Positions 19,656 to 20,101 of a DNA stretch of 20,101 nt are shown here, piece after piece. The notes under the pieces were generated by a model. It was not told the DNA's origin. It did not search any database and worked only from the letters and a program-made list of their open reading frames with translations. The translations under genes and the position numbers were made by a program. Position 1 is the first letter of the stretch, and every line of letters begins with the position of its first letter. The stretch is from CAZOOA01 sp964581355 (lineage in GTDB: Bacteria > Bacillota > Dethiobacteria > DTU022 > UBA8154), in assembly GCA_964581355.1 (NCBI GenBank), contig CAZOOA010000055.1, forward strand, positions 1-20,101, in the 5' to 3' direction.

Positions 19656-20101
19656 ATGAGCAGTTTGGCCAACAATATTGAAGAATACCTGAAAAAGTTG
19701 CTGAAGTTGAGCGCTTCAGGATATATCGATATCCGCAGGAAGGAACTGTCTCAAAAATTTCAGTGTGTCCCCTCTCAGGTTAATTATGTTCTGGAAACAC
19801 GTTTCACCCTGGAAAGAGGTTTCCTGGTGGAAAGTAAGAGGGGAGGAAAGGGATTTGTCCGCATAAAACGGATCAGAATTCCAGAAGGCGGCTTGCTTTC
19901 CATGCTGCTAAAAGAAACATCCACCGGGTCCTTGGATAAAGAACGGGCCCGGCATTTTATTCAGCGCTTAAATGATGAAAAGCTGATCTCCTACCGGGAA
20001 TCCAAGCTGATGGAGTCTGTGCTGGATAGTTTGGATTCGGTGGAAGATGAACTGGTAAGAGGCATGTTAAGGAGTCGGATCTTCGAGGATATGATTATGA
20101 C
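19656..20101 (+). CDS. ctsR: Class III heat-shock repressor CtsR (3' end outside window)
   Basis: CtsR represses clp protease and chaperone genes at normal temperature. The visible 148 residues start MSSLANNIEEYLKKLL and carry the winged-helix DNA-binding domain with the family block KFQCVPSQVNYVLETRFTLERGF, then the wing VESKRGGKGFVRI, and the C-terminal helical domain (LNDEKLISYRESKLMESVLDSL) that McsB recognises. The wing loop reads RGGKG where Bacillus has RGGGG. ATG at 19656 follows AAAGAGGAC. The gene is truncated by the window end; mcsA, mcsB and clpC are expected next by synteny. A CtsR operator lies upstream. Confidence 0.95.
   Translation, partial: MSSLANNIEEYLKKLLKLSASGYIDIRRKELSQKFQCVPSQVNYVLETRFTLERGFLVESKRGGKGFVRIKRIRIPEGGLLSMLLKETSTGSLDKERARHFIQRLNDEKLISYRESKLMESVLDSLDSVEDELVRGMLRSRIFEDMIM

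Noticed and set aside
1..20101. CRISPR arrays, tRNA or rRNA genes, transposases
   Set aside because: No regularly spaced repeats, no tRNA-like cloverleaf and no transposase frame were found on either strand.

Overview
The window looks like a draft-quality piece of an anaerobic, spore-former-type Firmicute (Clostridia in the broad sense, Peptococcales or Desulfotomaculum-like rather than Bacillus). The grounds are a CtsR gene with its own heptad operator, many TTG/GTG starts behind strong purine-rich ribosome binding sites, clear sigma-A promoters, and siroheme-dependent (Ahb) heme synthesis beside a System I-type cytochrome c maturation set, a mix seen in sulfate-reducing and syntrophic Clostridia. 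Two 100-N scaffold gaps are present. One (7784-7883) is false: it is flanked by the same 55 bp twice, and removing it restores an intact gene.

Layout. 1-1613 (+): end of a cobalt/nickel-type ECF transporter operon (CbiQ, CbiO). 1722-4046 (-): a methyl-accepting chemotaxis protein with a textbook promoter, a cyclic-di-GMP-I (GEMM-I) riboswitch and an intrinsic terminator ahead of it. 4164-7322 (-): a metal-handling operon of a CobW/COG0523 GTPase, a CobW-like domain fused to a COG0701 permease, and a YcgQ/TIGR03943 partner, behind a promoter overlapped by a perfect inverted repeat. 7352-8454 (-): a FabK-like nitronate monooxygenase. 8577-8902 (-): a cobalamin riboswitch followed by two tandem terminators and no gene of its own. 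8992-9474 (-): a small zinc-ribbon/winged-helix protein with a strong promoter and a 20-bp tandem repeat in its leader.

From 9656 the plus strand is a tetrapyrrole region: hemB with a palindromic operator, a Fur/Zur-family repressor, an 800-bp gene-free stretch holding what looks like an undescribed structured RNA of about 190 nt, then ahbC-ahbD-ahbA-ahbB, a CobA-HemD fusion whose methyltransferase half is truncated, and ccmA-B-C-D-E. CcmE is the Cys-type (CxxxY) heme chaperone. The logic is 5-aminolevulinate to porphobilinogen (HemB), uroporphyrinogen III (HemD), siroheme (methyltransferase probably elsewhere), decarboxylation (AhbAB), deacetylation (AhbC), heme (AhbD), then heme delivery to cytochromes c (CcmABCDE). 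HemA, HemL, HemC and CcmF are not in the window. The window ends inside ctsR.

The observations most worth a second look are the structured RNA before ahbC (11757-11942), the half-deleted SUMT domain fused to HemD, the orphan B12 riboswitch, the CobW-permease fusion, and the c-di-GMP riboswitch in front of a chemoreceptor.
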